NCBI GenBank assembly: GCA_002825515.1
Contig: PJET01000054.1
Span: 1-12,744, forward strand
DNA length: 12,744 nucleotides
Direction: 5' to 3'
Source of the DNA: Candidatus Thorarchaeota archaeon MP11T_1
GTDB taxonomy: Archaea; Asgardarchaeota; Thorarchaeia; Thorarchaeales; Thorarchaeaceae
Shown here: piece after piece, positions 12,721-12,744 of the stretch
Position numbering within the stretch: position 1 is the stretch's first letter
Layout of the letters: each line of letters starts with the position of its first letter
Program-made: the position numbers and the translations under genes
Notes under the pieces: model-generated
Told to the model about the DNA's origin: nothing
The model's input: the letters and a program-made list of their open reading frames with translations, nothing else
The model's database searches: none

Positions 12721-12744
12721 GCCATACACGCAGAAACTTTAACG

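Noticed and set aside
1..12744. Search by eye for CRISPR repeats, tRNA-like cloverleaves, rRNA, transposase genes and target-site duplications.
   Set aside because: No regularly spaced repeat, no tRNA with recognisable arms and no transposase or integrase reading frame was seen. A covariance-model scan would be needed to exclude small RNAs in the short gaps.

Overview
This window carries a complete archaeal-type CO dehydrogenase/acetyl-CoA synthase (ACDS) gene cluster, followed by genes that probably handle or sense its product, acetyl-CoA. The host is very likely an archaeon. CdhA is the long archaeal alpha subunit with inserted ferredoxin-like [4Fe-4S] motifs, the epsilon subunit CdhB (absent from bacterial complexes) is present, and CdhC is the short archaeal beta subunit without the bacterial AcsB N-terminal domain. 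AT-rich TATA-like boxes lie upstream of several transcription units. No methanogenesis gene is in view. The gene content and moderate base composition would suit a non-methanogenic anaerobe such as a Thorarchaeota-like Asgard archaeon or a related uncultured lineage, but that placement is an inference of low certainty.

Layout. Positions 1-191 hold the 3' end of an unidentified gene. Four bases later comes a first CooC-type nickel-insertion ATPase (196-993). A 177-base AT-rich gap follows, with a possible U-tract terminator, an interrupted palindrome and TATA-like boxes. Then comes a tightly packed run: cdhA, cdhB, cdhC, cdhD, cdhE and a second CooC/AcsF-like ATPase (1171-8894). Junctions are 1-base gaps or 4- to 16-base overlaps, so this is one operon with translational coupling. 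After a 74-base gap, 8969-10852 encodes a fusion of an acetyl-CoA hydrolase/CoA-transferase with a Pat-like GNAT domain. Next are a RimJ/RimL-like GNAT acetyltransferase (10932-11501) and a 100-residue membrane protein with a cysteine-rich tail (11589-11891). A convergent nitrilase-family amidohydrolase occupies 11946-12671 on the minus strand.

How the genes work together. CdhA/CdhB interconvert CO and CO2. CdhD/CdhE carry a methyl group on a corrinoid. CdhC joins methyl, CO and CoA into acetyl-CoA, or runs the reverse reaction. The two CooC-like ATPases bracket the structural genes and have different CxC motifs (CMC and CYC), which suggests a division of labour in metallating the Ni-containing C- and A-clusters. 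The CoA-transferase fusion could exchange the acetyl-CoA with a free acid, and its GNAT domain plus the next GNAT gene could couple acetyl-CoA level to protein acetylation. That regulatory link is inferred from gene order only.

No tRNA, rRNA, CRISPR array, insertion sequence or prophage gene was seen. No intergenic stretch exceeds 300 bases.
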